Source: Acidobacteriota bacterium
GTDB taxonomy: Bacteria > Acidobacteriota > Terriglobia > Terriglobales > Acidobacteriaceae
Reading direction: 5' to 3'
NCBI GenBank assembly: GCA_018268855.1
Contig: JAFDVR010000016.1
Location: 62,001-126,000 of the forward strand
DNA: 64,000 nt
Shown here: piece after piece, positions 1 through 8,689 of the stretch
Layout of the letters: each line of letters opens with the position of its first letter
Numbering within the stretch: position 1 is the first letter of the stretch
Made by a program: the position numbers and the translations under genes
Notes under the pieces: model-generated
Told to the model about the DNA's origin: nothing
What the model saw: only the letters and a program-made list of their open reading frames with translations
The model's database searches: none

Positions 1-1
1 T

Positions 2-2836
2 GTGGCTGTTGCAGGTCCGGTAGCGACCTGCGTGCAATCGGGCACGGGATCCGTTTCTGCCAATGTGGGAGAGTTCTCTGCGAGTACGGAGATTACTTGC
101 GAGCCATTGAAGAACTCCCAAAAAACAGTTCAATCGCTGGAGATGACGCACCTGCCTGCAAGCATCGTTTCAGATACATGGCAGAAGCTGGCCGTGAAGG
201 CATACTTCACCGATGGTACAGACGAAGATGTCACTGGTTCCGTGAGTTGGAGCTATGCCGATCAAACTGCATCGGTGAGCCAAACGGGTTTGGTGGATTG
301 CAATCATCCGGGAAATGCGGCCCTGACCGCCAGCTATGGCGGGGCGACGGCTGCGGTTTCTTTTACCTGCGTCATGCGGTCTCCCTCATCTACGGTCGGT
401 TTTACCGAACATAGCAAGGTGTTCTATGGGCCCTTCAATTCGTGGCTGGATATTAAAAAAGTATTCGGCGCAGTTGGAGATGGCAAAGCTGATGACACGC
501 AGGCGTTGCAGGCAGCGCTTGATTCGTTCTCAAAAAGTGCGAAGGTGCTCTGGCTGCCTGCCGGACGATATCGCATCACGAAGACGCTCAGGCTAGCGTC
601 GGTATCCGGCTTTGCGCTGCTGGGAGAAGATCCACGAAACACTATCCTGGAGTGGGATGGGCCAGCCGGGCAGGAGATGATGGTCCTGGATGGGATGAAT
701 CACTTCCGGGTTGGACGGATTGCCTTTGACGGAAACAGCCGGGCTTCTACGGGGCTGCATCTGGCCTGGTCTCAGGCCCCAGGAGGGAACTACTATCCCA
801 CGGGAAATCTGATTCACGATGTGAAATTCCGGAACTCTCAGTTTGGCATTCGTGCAGACTGGGTCGGAGAAACGACCATCGATAGAGATGAATTCAGAAA
901 CATCTCCGATACAGGTATCCAACTCGGAAATTGGAATGCTCTCAACTGGAACATCATCGATTCGCTATTTGTCGATTGCGGCTGGGGTGTTACCAACTTT
1001 GGCATGGCGGGCGGATATAACGTTTTGAACAGCGTGTTCGTACGCTCGAAAAATGCAGACATGGGCATCGGCAATACGGGGGCCTTCTCTGCCAGAAACA
1101 ACATCTCCTATGACTCGGCCAGTTTTCTCTCCGCGAACAAAATCGGGAGCGGATCGAACACCGTGTTGCAAGGAAACCTGATTGTTCGTCCCAAAAACGT
1201 TGTCATCGGGTTCTCGAACCTTGGTCCGCTCACTCTTATCGATAACAAGGTTGTAGGCATTCAACCGGACAAACCCTTTGTGTTCACGATATGTGCCGAT
1301 CCCACGGGCGTGGTGGCAGTGGGCAACGTGGTTGGTACAACGGGTCCATGGTCCGGTCAGATGAACCTGGACGAGTTCGATGAAGATACGTCACAGACGT
1401 ACGATGGGCCCATACCATCCATCCCGGATGAGACCTATGTGCCAGCACAAAGTCAGGGCCGCATCTTTGAGGTGCCGGAAAATGCCCCCTCCTCCGTTAT
1501 CCAGGGACTGGTAAATGCCGCAGCGGCAAGCTCCGGGGGCATCGTGCATATCGCTGGTTTCCACGTTGCCGACCAGACCATTAACGTGCCGGATGCGCGT
1601 GTAGCCATCATTGGAGATGGCCAGACGAGCGGGTTCCATGCGCATTCTCTGATAGGACCGGTCATCAAAGTGACCGGTGGACAAGTAGATATCGAGGAGT
1701 TGGAGATCACGGAGTACGTAAGTGGCAACACCCAGATAGAAACTGCCGTTCCTGACTTACCTTCAACACGAGTTTTCTGCGACGAATGTATCTCGGACAG
1801 CGCGACCAACACTGGCGTATTGCTGGATGGTATGGAAGAGGCGTTGGTGGAGTTCAAAGTAGCCACCATGGGAGGACATGCAGCAGGCATGGCTGTGCAC
1901 GGAGGCGCGAACCAGGTACAGGGACGGCCGGTTTTGGGAGAAGTGAATGCATTCTCGATGACCGCAGATTCGTATGTTGCTGATTCGGGTGCCGAGCTCT
2001 TCATCTCTGATGGGTTCCATGATGGTGGCCAGGGATCCTCCGTATTTCAAATTTCCGGCAACAGCAAAATCACGCAGTCCGGAGGATCTAACCTGTCTTC
2101 CAATCCATTCCCTATGCTTGCCACAAAATTTTCGGGAGAGCTGGCCCTGGTTGGAGTACAAAGCAGTTCACAGGTGCGCATCGACCAGGCTTCGCCCGGA
2201 AACATCCTCTCCATTGGCTTCTATCAGACCAACGAGCTCAATCCCTTGCTGCTGGATGCGGTCACTACAGTGACGGGCAGCTTCGGCTCTTATGCTCAGT
2301 TGCATACCAGCGGAGAAAGAAAAGTTGAGAACAGCATTCCGGGAGATCAATGGATGTCGGACATGCTGCGCACTGCCAGAACACGCGGTCTAACTGCTCG
2401 TGGAGCAGCAAACGCAACCGGGACAGAGATAAGAATCTCACGCATCTATGGCAAGGCCAGCACAGGTCTGCGGATCACACCCTCCACCACCGCTCCAGCA
2501 ATGATGTCACGCCTGCATCCGGCCTCTGCACAAGCAGCGCAGGCATATACCTCGTCCGGTCAGCCCCAGATCTCAATCGCTGAGACGGCCAAGGGATATG
2601 CAGTGTTGCAGACGGCAGATGGTTACGTCCATGATCTACGCACGGAAAATGGAGATGTTGTCGATCATTCTGGCGATGCTGGAGTGGCGACCTCCCAATG
2701 GCTTCTGCGACGCAGGGCAGGAGGTGCTTTCGCTCTCCAGAATCGCGGAACCGGGAAGTTCCTCACCTTCGATAGCTCCGGCCAGGTATCTACATCCGTA
2801 AACGATGGGGCCGCGCAACTGTGGTTTATTGATTAG
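2..2836 (+). CDS. Secreted right-handed beta-helix (pectate-lyase-like) protein, 5'-truncated
   Basis: The reading frame is open to the left edge, so the N-terminus lies outside the window. About the first 120 residues are Ser/Thr/Gly-rich with a bacterial Ig-like (Big_2) look, including a segment resembling 'KAYFTDGTDEDVTGSVSW'. From about residue 140 a Pectate_lyase_3-type start is visible: FGAVGDGKADDTQALQAALD near residues 153-172. Repetitive, Asn/Gly-rich beta-helix coils follow. The last ~100 residues (ending in LWFID) look like a separate beta-trefoil or ricin-like carbohydrate-binding fold. Likely role: extracellular polysaccharide binding or depolymerisation. The exact substrate and catalytic residues cannot be assigned from sequence alone. 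It ends 200 bp before rpsU with no obvious terminator. Confidence 0.8.
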   Translation: MAVAGPVATCVQSGTGSVSANVGEFSASTEITCEPLKNSQKTVQSLEMTHLPASIVSDTWQKLAVKAYFTDGTDEDVTGSVSWSYADQTASVSQTGLVDCNHPGNAALTASYGGATAAVSFTCVMRSPSSTVGFTEHSKVFYGPFNSWLDIKKVFGAVGDGKADDTQALQAALDSFSKSAKVLWLPAGRYRITKTLRLASVSGFALLGEDPRNTILEWDGPAGQEMMVLDGMNHFRVGRIAFDGNSRASTGLHLAWSQAPGGNYYPTGNLIHDVKFRNSQFGIRADWVGETTIDRDEFRNISDTGIQLGNWNALNWNIIDSLFVDCGWGVTNFGMAGGYNVLNSVFVRSKNADMGIGNTGAFSARNNISYDSASFLSANKIGSGSNTVLQGNLIVRPKNVVIGFSNLGPLTLIDNKVVGIQPDKPFVFTICADPTGVVAVGNVVGTTGPWSGQMNLDEFDEDTSQTYDGPIPSIPDETYVPAQSQGRIFEVPENAPSSVIQGLVNAAAASSGGIVHIAGFHVADQTINVPDARVAIIGDGQTSGFHAHSLIGPVIKVTGGQVDIEELEITEYVSGNTQIETAVPDLPSTRVFCDECISDSATNTGVLLDGMEEALVEFKVATMGGHAAGMAVHGGANQVQGRPVLGEVNAFSMTADSYVADSGAELFISDGFHDGGQGSSVFQISGNSKITQSGGSNLSSNPFPMLATKFSGELALVGVQSSSQVRIDQASPGNILSIGFYQTNELNPLLLDAVTTVTGSFGSYAQLHTSGERKVENSIPGDQWMSDMLRTARTRGLTARGAANATGTEIRISRIYGKASTGLRITPSTTAPAMMSRLHPASAQAAQAYTSSGQPQISIAETAKGYAVLQTADGYVHDLRTENGDVVDHSGDAGVATSQWLLRRRAGGAFALQNRGTGKFLTFDSSGQVSTSVNDGAAQLWFID

Positions 2837-3039
2837 GAATTCGTTATTACCACGGGAACGGCCGCATTGAGCCTCAGTATCTCAGTGGGATAGGCCGGGT
2901 GGTGGATCGCTCAACAGCACTGCTTCGACCGCTGCAATGCGGTTCGGCAGGTTTTTGCATAATAAGGTGCGGATGCGCTCACATTTGAGCGTACACTGGT
3001 AGTTGTCCCGTCTCGGGAAGGTTTGGAGGTGTAGTTCCC

Positions 3040-3237
3040 TTGGCAGAGGTACGAATTCAGGAGGGCGAGCCCCTTGAGAATGCCCTGCGACGTTTCAAGC
3101 GAAAGGTCCAGCAGGAAGACATTATCAAGGAAGTGAAGCGCCACTCCTTTTACCTGAAGCCGGGCGAGAAGCGTCGCGTGAAGGAAGCATTGGCACGCAA
3201 GCGCAATCGCAAGAAAGTCCGTAAAGAACAGGACTAA
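3040..3237 (+). CDS. rpsU: 30S ribosomal protein S21
   Basis: This 65-residue very basic protein matches the bS21 family in full length: an N-terminal AEVRIQEGEPLENALRRFKR segment, then a KPGEKRRVKEALARKR-type basic tail. It binds the 3' domain of the 30S subunit close to the anti-Shine-Dalgarno and helps start translation. The start is TTG at 3040; an exceptionally good ribosome site (ggaggt, 3025-3030) lies 9 nt upstream and no ATG is available. The gene is monocistronic. A 9-bp hairpin (3259-3291) follows without a clear U-tract. Confidence 0.96.
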   Translation: MAEVRIQEGEPLENALRRFKRKVQQEDIIKEVKRHSFYLKPGEKRRVKEALARKRNRKKVRKEQD

Positions 3238-3258
3238 TCTCCCGTTCGTTAAATGATG

Positions 3259-3291
3259 GCCGGATGGCAGCTCTCACCAAGCCCATCCGGC
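3259..3291 (+). terminator. Hairpin downstream of rpsU
   Basis: Arms gccggatgg (3259-3267) and ccatccggc (3283-3291) pair perfectly over 9 bp with a 15-nt loop, 22 bp after the rpsU stop. No T-run follows, so it is a weak intrinsic-terminator candidate or a transcript-stabilising 3' hairpin. Confidence 0.4.
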
Positions 3292-3467
3292 TGTAACCGC
3301 AATGCCAGCGGCGAGTTGTACAAGCTGTATACAGGCGCACTTTGTAGGCGCTGGGTGTTTCGCCGAACGGCTGCACACCCTTTGCATTGACCATCCCGGG
3401 CCCCAGTCTTTACCGAAAACCGAAGTCAGGCGGAGACGCACCTTTCCGACGACCGAGGGTGAAGCAG

Positions 3468-3893
3468 ATGGAATTTACGGACCGAATATTACGCTGCGGA
3501 GATTGCGGGCAGGACTTTGTCTTCACCGCCGGTGAGCAACTGTTTTTCTTCGATAAGCAGTTCAAGAACGACCCGAAGCGGTGCAAACCGTGCAAAGCAA
3601 AACGCGCCACCCTGCATGGCCGTACCATGCATGATGGCAAGCCTCTGCCTTTGACACGAACCGAGACCCGTACCACCTGCTCTTCGTGCGGCATTGAAAC
3701 GACGGTGCCGTTTCGGCCTACGCAAGGCCGGCCTGTGCTTTGCCGCTCATGCTTCCAACAGAAGCCGTCTGTCACACTCACGGCGAGTGATGCTGTGGCG
3801 GAGATGGCTGCGGCCACCAGCCTGGAGCAGATGAGTTCCGATTTGGGCATGGCGGAGACTGTTGCCGACATTTCTTCCGAAACTTCCAACTAG
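3468..3893 (+). CDS. Double zinc-ribbon protein
   Basis: The start chosen is ATG 3468 (MEFTDRILRCGDC), because the conserved zinc ribbon begins directly after it; a longer frame from 3387 adds 27 low-complexity residues. The 141-residue product has four CxxC knuckles in two pairs: C10/C13 with C39/C42, and C71/C74 with C92/C95. The first pair resembles the zf-trcl-type probable zinc-binding domain. The second resembles the 'VPFxPtqGRPVxCrxCF' ribbon common in Acidobacteria and Chloroflexi. The C-terminal 40 residues are Ala/Ser/Glu-rich and probably disordered. Likely an intracellular nucleic-acid or protein-binding factor. Its function is unknown. Confidence 0.8.
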   Translation: MEFTDRILRCGDCGQDFVFTAGEQLFFFDKQFKNDPKRCKPCKAKRATLHGRTMHDGKPLPLTRTETRTTCSSCGIETTVPFRPTQGRPVLCRSCFQQKPSVTLTASDAVAEMAAATSLEQMSSDLGMAETVADISSETSN

Positions 3894-3935
3894 TCCGTAC
3901 CAGTAAGCGGTTTCATGCGCTAATCTGCTGAATGC

Positions 3936-5870
3936 ATGAGGTATGCCGTCGCTTCAGGGAGCCATGAGCTCGTCCGTGGACGCGCTCAGGTAGGTGGCGC
4001 GGAGATCATTGTCTGTACAGACGGGACTGCGCTCTTCGATGGGGGTGCCATGTTCGGTGTGGTGCCAAAGACCCTGTGGTCCAGGAAAGTCTCCGCCGAC
4101 GCACAGAACCGGATCGCCATTGGTTTGAATTGCGTAGTAGTTAGGATTGGCGGCAAAACACTGCTGATCGAAACTGGCTTTGGCAACAAGCTCACACCCA
4201 AATTGCGCGAAATCTATGGCGCACAATCCCTCCTACCGGAGTCATTGCGCGAAGCCGGCATCGCTCTTGCCGATGTGGACATCGTCATCAACTCACATCT
4301 CCATTGGGACCATTGCAGTTGGAACACAACACTGCAGCCGGACGGTTCCGTTACGCCGACATTTCCCAACGCGCAGTACATCGCGCACCAAGGTGAGGTG
4401 GAGCACGGACGGCAGCAGTTCGAACGCGACCGCATTAGTTATGTTGCCGACAATTATGAGCCACTCATTGCGAACGGTCAGATGCGCCTTGTGGAGTCCG
4501 CAGATTTTTCTGATGGACGCTGCCATCTGATGGACGGCGTATGGCTGGAAATCTTTCCCGGTCACACGGAGCAGTTGATGACGGTGCATGTGGAAAGTGA
4601 AGGCGAGCACGCATGTTTCGTCTCGGATCTGGTGCCAACATCTGCCCATCTGGAGCCCACGTGGGCCATGGGCTACGATCTTGCGCCGCTGCGCACCACA
4701 GAGGAGCGCAAACGTTTTTATGCGCGAGCCATTGCGGAACAGTGGCTCGTTCTTTTTCCTCACGATCATGATGTTCCGATGACGAAGCTGCTTAAGGATG
4801 AGCGCGGCAAAGTAATTGCCGAACAGCAGACAAAACGAGAAAAGATATCGTCCCGGCATTCTGCCGGCGCAGAAGCAAAGCAGATAGCTCCGTTAGGTCC
4901 TCAAGAGTCGCACACACACGAGCAGGCGATGCTCGCGATGACGCGTGAGTTGGAGCAGAGCCGGGAGAGCTTCCAGTCCTTTGTGGATGCTCTCCCGGTC
5001 GAAGCGTATATCAAAGACAAAAATGGCCGGTTCGTCTTCTACAACCAGCAATTGGCTAAGCGGTTCTGTATTTCGAAGACAGAGTGGATCGGTAAGACGA
5101 GTTACGATTTGTGGTCGCGCGAGGCGGCCGATCAACTTACAGCGGAAGATCGTTATGTGATGGAAACCGGCAAATCGTTTGAAGGCAATGTTGCGCTGCC
5201 CAATAGCGATGGATCGATGAACTTCTGGAAGATCATCAAGGTGCGTTTCAATCAGGGCGGTGTGCCGATGATGGCTGGCGTCGGTATCGATTTAACTGCG
5301 GAGCAGTTACGGGAGCGCAACCTGGAGCAGACGAAAGACGATCTTCGCAATGCAAACCGGCGTTTGCAGCACCTCTCTGTTACAGACGAGTTGACCGATC
5401 TGTGGAACCGTCGCGCCTTCGGCATTCGCATTGCCGAAGAGATGGCGGTGGCGCATCGCATGAAGTCTCCACTGACGCTTGCCTTGATCGATCTCGATAA
5501 CTTCAAAGCGATCAACGATAGCTTCGGTCATCCGTATGGCGATCATGTATTGCGGCAGATGGCGGAAGTTTTACGAACGAATAAGCGTGTGGAAGACATT
5601 GCAGTGCGCTATGGCGGCGAGGAATTTGCCCTGTTATTACCGCGCTCCGATCAAGCCGCAGCGGCGATCGTCTGCGAACGCCTGCTGACGGCCATGCGCG
5701 AATATCCCTGGGAGAAGCGTCCGGTGAACGCCAGCATCGGCATCGCCACTCTTGAGGATGATGAGACAGCAGAACAACTGGCGCACCGGGCCGATCTTGC
5801 GTTGTATCGGGCAAAGCGTACCGGAAAAGCGCGTCTGGTAGCTTACAGCCCTGAGTTGGAATGGGAGTAG
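3936..5870 (+). CDS. Fusion: YtnP-like metallo-beta-lactamase lactonase + PAS + GGDEF diguanylate cyclase
   Basis: One uninterrupted 644-residue frame. Residues ~20-295 are a metallo-beta-lactamase hydrolase resembling YtnP-type lactonases. It has HLHWDH at 121-126, a third metal His at H210 (PGHT), bridging D231 (FVSDL) and H276/H278 (FPHDHD). A charged linker (~300-345) leads to a PAS domain (~345-455). A short coiled coil (455-480) then leads to a GGDEF domain with the active motif GGEEF at 560-564. RVED (551-554) sits exactly five residues before it and fits the inhibitory I-site RxxD. The expected activities are lactone (or similar ester) hydrolysis and c-di-GMP synthesis. The combination is unusual. 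No signal peptide or membrane segment is visible, so the protein looks cytoplasmic. It abuts convergent tyrS with no gap. Confidence 0.85.
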   Translation: MRYAVASGSHELVRGRAQVGGAEIIVCTDGTALFDGGAMFGVVPKTLWSRKVSADAQNRIAIGLNCVVVRIGGKTLLIETGFGNKLTPKLREIYGAQSLLPESLREAGIALADVDIVINSHLHWDHCSWNTTLQPDGSVTPTFPNAQYIAHQGEVEHGRQQFERDRISYVADNYEPLIANGQMRLVESADFSDGRCHLMDGVWLEIFPGHTEQLMTVHVESEGEHACFVSDLVPTSAHLEPTWAMGYDLAPLRTTEERKRFYARAIAEQWLVLFPHDHDVPMTKLLKDERGKVIAEQQTKREKISSRHSAGAEAKQIAPLGPQESHTHEQAMLAMTRELEQSRESFQSFVDALPVEAYIKDKNGRFVFYNQQLAKRFCISKTEWIGKTSYDLWSREAADQLTAEDRYVMETGKSFEGNVALPNSDGSMNFWKIIKVRFNQGGVPMMAGVGIDLTAEQLRERNLEQTKDDLRNANRRLQHLSVTDELTDLWNRRAFGIRIAEEMAVAHRMKSPLTLALIDLDNFKAINDSFGHPYGDHVLRQMAEVLRTNKRVEDIAVRYGGEEFALLLPRSDQAAAAIVCERLLTAMREYPWEKRPVNASIGIATLEDDETAEQLAHRADLALYRAKRTGKARLVAYSPELEWE

Positions 5871-7115
5871 CTATTCAATCGTGACGAGCTTCACCCGTTT
5901 TCCAAGGCGCAGTGTAAGCGTTACGGGTATCGCGGGCAGATCGTAGCGGGCTGCCGTCACAGGCTCATCGCCAATCTTTACGGCCTTCTCCGCACGTTTG
6001 CGCCGTGCTTCTCCCATGGAAGAAGCCAAACCCGCGCTGACTACAAGACGATCGGTATTGATAGCTGGTGGCGTGGCTTCATAACCGAGGTCTGCTTTCA
6101 GCAGCGTGACGCGTTCCGTATCCTCGCTGACGCCGCCTTTCTGGAACTGCGTGCTCCAGTTTTCTTCGGCGCGCCCTGCCGCTTCTTCTGAGTGAAACCC
6201 CGCAGTAATCATGCGTGCCAGGTCCTTCTTGGCCTGCATAGGATGCAGCGTGCCGGCAGAAACCGCATCGCGCAGGGCATCGATCTGCGGAATGGTGAGG
6301 TCTGTGAGATAGGTGTAATACTTCCACATCAACTCGTCGCCAACCTGCATCACCTTGCCGAACATCTCAAACGGCGGTTCGGTCACTCCGATGGCATTAT
6401 TGAGCGACTTGGACATCTTCTGCACACCGTCGAGGCCCTCAATGATCGGCATCATCAGCACGATCTGCGGTGGCTGGCCAAAGTAGCGTTGCAGATCGCG
6501 CCCACGCATCAGATTGAACTTCTGGTCCGTGCCGCCCAATTCCACATCACATTCAAGTGCGACAGAGTCGTATCCCTGCATAAGCGGATAGGTCATCTCA
6601 TGCAGCGAGATGGGTTCTTCCTCGTTGAATCGCTTATGGAAATCCTCGCGTTCGAGCATCTGGGAGACAGTGAACTGTGCCTGCAACTTGATGATGTCGT
6701 CGATGCGCAGTTTGTCGAGCCACTCGGAGTTGTAACGCACCTCGGTCTTGTCGCGATCGAGAATTTTGAACACCTGCTCCTGGTAAGTGAGCGCATTGGT
6801 GTTGATCTGCTCGCGCGTGAGCGGCTTGCGCGTCTGCGATTTGCCCGTAGGATCGCCGATGAGCGCGGTGGTATCTCCGATAAGGAAGATGACGGTATGG
6901 CCAAGCTGCTGGAAGTGGCGCAATTTGCGCATCAGCACGGTGTGGCCCAGATGGAGGTCGGGTGCGGTGGGGTCGAAACCGGCTTTAATGCGCATCGGCT
7001 TACCGGAAGCAATGGAGGCTTCGATGCGACGCGAGAGGTCGTCCACCGGGATGATCTCGGCGGCGCCTTTGGTGATGAGGTCGAGTTGCTCCTGGAGCGA
7101 TGGAAACTTTGCCAT
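5871..7115 (-). CDS. tyrS: Tyrosyl-tRNA synthetase
   Basis: The 414-residue class I aminoacyl-tRNA synthetase charges tRNA-Tyr. The HIGH-type signature is HLGH at residues 55-58 within [12 protein letters not shown]. The KMSKS loop appears as [13 protein letters not shown] near residue 235. The C-terminus carries an S4-like RNA-binding domain ([27 protein letters not shown]). Length and motifs fit the bacterial TyrS clade with QKMSKS. The stop codon directly abuts the end of the convergent lactonase-GGDEF gene. A 28-bp divergent gap separates its start from the DUF3253 gene. Confidence 0.97.
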   Translation of the reverse strand: MAKFPSLQEQLDLITKGAAEIIPVDDLSRRIEASIASGKPMRIKAGFDPTAPDLHLGHTVLMRKLRHFQQLGHTVIFLIGDTTALIGDPTGKSQTRKPLTREQINTNALTYQEQVFKILDRDKTEVRYNSEWLDKLRIDDIIKLQAQFTVSQMLEREDFHKRFNEEEPISLHEMTYPLMQGYDSVALECDVELGGTDQKFNLMRGRDLQRYFGQPPQIVLMMPIIEGLDGVQKMSKSLNNAIGVTEPPFEMFGKVMQVGDELMWKYYTYLTDLTIPQIDALRDAVSAGTLHPMQAKKDLARMITAGFHSEEAAGRAEENWSTQFQKGGVSEDTERVTLLKADLGYEATPPAINTDRLVVSAGLASSMGEARRKRAEKAVKIGDEPVTAARYDLPAIPVTLTLRLGKRVKLVTIE

Positions 7116-7143
7116 GGTTGCATCTCAAGTATAGGAGACGGCG

Positions 7144-7449
7144 ATGGCTGCCACGGCACAGAGCGCGATTATGAGGCTGTTACGCCAGCGAGGCGAAGGC
7201 AAAACAATTTGTCCCAGCGAGGCCGCACGGGCTCTGGCAGAAAACAATGATCCTGCCGCATGGCAGCCGAAGATGCGTGTTGTGCATGCGGCTGCACAGC
7301 GCCTGGCCGAACGCGGCCTTTTGGACGTGATGCAACATGGTCAAATCATCGATTTGAGCAGCGCGCGAGGTCCTGTGCGCTTGAGGCTGAGAACTTCATG
7401 TGAGGAGAAGGTGCGTACGAAGGGCAAGCGCGCTCCAGGTTACTTATGA
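7144..7449 (+). CDS. DUF3253 family protein
   Basis: The 101-residue product matches DUF3253. It has an N-terminal helix (AIMRLLRQRGEGKTICPSE), the WQPKMRVVHAAAQRLAERG block and the DLSSARGPVRLRL motif, together resembling a compact winged helix. Members are small cytoplasmic proteins of unknown function. An aggag site lies ~10 nt before the ATG. The TGA stop (7447-7449) overlaps the ATG of the next small gene (7446), so the two are probably translationally coupled. Confidence 0.85.
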   Translation: MAATAQSAIMRLLRQRGEGKTICPSEAARALAENNDPAAWQPKMRVVHAAAQRLAERGLLDVMQHGQIIDLSSARGPVRLRLRTSCEEKVRTKGKRAPGYL

Positions 7450-7625
7450 CTACGAAGAAGAGCAGCGATGGTGGACGAGCATGCTGGCCCGGATACAAGC
7501 GCGTGCCGGGAAAGAAAGCCGGTACAAAGGGAAGCTGCGAACCAAAGGTACACCAGACGAAGTCCGAGAAGAAGGCAGACAGCCGCGCTGCGGCTGCTCG
7601 AAATCGAGAGAAGACGAGGCACTGA
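7446..7625 (+). CDS. Small basic protein (59 aa) with CWPGYKRVPGKK...KGSC motif
   Basis: The frame starts at an ATG that shares bases with the TGA of the DUF3253 gene and ends at TGA 7623-7625. The 59-residue product is Lys/Arg-rich. It contains CWPGYKRVPGKKAGTKGSC, a pattern I associate with short conserved bacterial proteins in which a Pro-Gly-Tyr core is flanked by Cys and GKK...KGSC. The rest (EKKADSRAAAARNREKTRH) is a highly charged tail. The stop/start overlap and the conserved-looking motif favour a real gene. Nucleic-acid binding is possible, but the function is unknown. Confidence 0.65.
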   Translation: MTTKKSSDGGRACWPGYKRVPGKKAGTKGSCEPKVHQTKSEKKADSRAAAARNREKTRH

Positions 7626-7659
7626 ATCCGGTCAGCGGCGGCGGACGTATACTCGCCGC

Positions 7660-8067
7660 ATGGATGCTGAACGAGCGCGCGTCTTTCTGTTGTCGCTGCC
7701 CGATGTGGTGGAGACGGAGCAATGGGGAGGCCTCGTCTTCTGGGTAGGCGATAAGGCTGTTGGCGGAAAGATGTTCGCGCGGCTGGCGCTGGAGCAGGAA
7801 GGGTGCGTCGCCTCCTTTGCCGCTGGGGCAGAGCATTACAACGAGCTTTTGGAGCAGGACGGCATCTTTCCTGCTCCATACATGGCCCGCATCTACTGGG
7901 TAGCTGTGGAGCGCTGGAGTGTCCTGCGCGACAGTAAGTGGCTCGAGGAGTTTACCGCAGCCTATGAGCGCACACGCGCAAAGATGCCACCGAAGATGCA
8001 GCGGTTCTTTGCTCTTTCTAAAGTCGAACAAAAGAAAGCAATCGCAGCAGCCCGCAGAAAGAAGTAA
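7660..8067 (+). CDS. MmcQ/YjbR-like protein
   Basis: The start is placed at ATG 7660 (MDAERARVFLLSLPDVVETEQWG). An in-frame extension to 7468 only reads through the preceding small gene in another frame. The 135-residue product fits the YjbR/MmcQ fold: the early LPDVVETEQWGG segment, then FWVGDKAVGGKMFARLAL and a C-terminal helix pair. These are CyaY-like double-wing proteins, often annotated as DNA-binding, with no settled function. There is no Shine-Dalgarno. TATACT (7648-7653) ends 6 nt before the ATG, so the mRNA may be leaderless. The gene abuts the convergent DoxX gene. Confidence 0.8.
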   Translation: MDAERARVFLLSLPDVVETEQWGGLVFWVGDKAVGGKMFARLALEQEGCVASFAAGAEHYNELLEQDGIFPAPYMARIYWVAVERWSVLRDSKWLEEFTAAYERTRAKMPPKMQRFFALSKVEQKKAIAAARRKK

Positions 8068-8472
8068 TTACCTGCCCGTATCCGGACCACTACGCGGGTC
8101 AGCTTCGAAGATGCGCACAAAGGCCTGACGATAGACGACGATCAGAAAGATCTCCAGCACCAGCGCGATCAGACCACCCGTTGCCCCGCCATGCATCAGC
8201 GTGAAGTGAAAGAGCAGGATGTTTACGATGATCGGTCCAAGAATCACGAGCCCAATGGGGACATAGCGGCCAACCAGCAGCAGCAGACCTCCGATGACCT
8301 GCAACACGGAGACGAACGTAGCATACTTATGGTCGTTCATAATGGTGATCCATGTAGTGGCATCGTTTACCGGCATGGGCGGATTGGGAATGAAGTGCAA
8401 AAGCCCATTCAGACCAAAAACAAGAAACATAAGTCCAAGGATGACGCGTGCTGCGATAACGGCGTATTTCAT
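8068..8472 (-). CDS. DoxX family membrane protein
   Basis: The 134-residue protein has four predicted membrane segments. The first reads AARVILGLMFLVFGLNGLLHF, the DoxX signature in which the FGxNGxLHF block closes helix 1. Later segments are VLQVIGGLLLLVG, IGLVILGPIIVNILLFHF and GLIALVLEIFLIVVY. DoxX proteins are small inner-membrane proteins linked to redox and thiol stress in some bacteria. No partner gene is adjacent here, since the left neighbour is convergent and the right one divergent. Specific function unknown. Confidence 0.85.
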   Translation of the reverse strand: MKYAVIAARVILGLMFLVFGLNGLLHFIPNPPMPVNDATTWITIMNDHKYATFVSVLQVIGGLLLLVGRYVPIGLVILGPIIVNILLFHFTLMHGGATGGLIALVLEIFLIVVYRQAFVRIFEADPRSGPDTGR

Positions 8473-8689
8473 CGGCGGTGCCTCCGTACGGCTTGCTTCT
8501 TTCTAGAGAGACACGATAGCTTCGGCAGCATATAAGGTACAAGGGCAAACTGCGGCACGCAGTCTCCTCGATAACGGAGGAGGTTTCCTCGCCGGCCCGG
8601 CAGAGCCGAGGACGCCCTGCGTGCTGTGGATGCGTCTAAGAAAGTGCTGTCTGATAGCGTAGAGATCTGCCGGCTGAATGGGAGAGAGA

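Noticed and set aside
6192..7250. 352-codon + strand frame across tyrS
   Set aside because: tyrS with HLGH and KMSKS is on the other strand. The + frame is His/Leu/Arg-rich and also runs into the DUF3253 gene.
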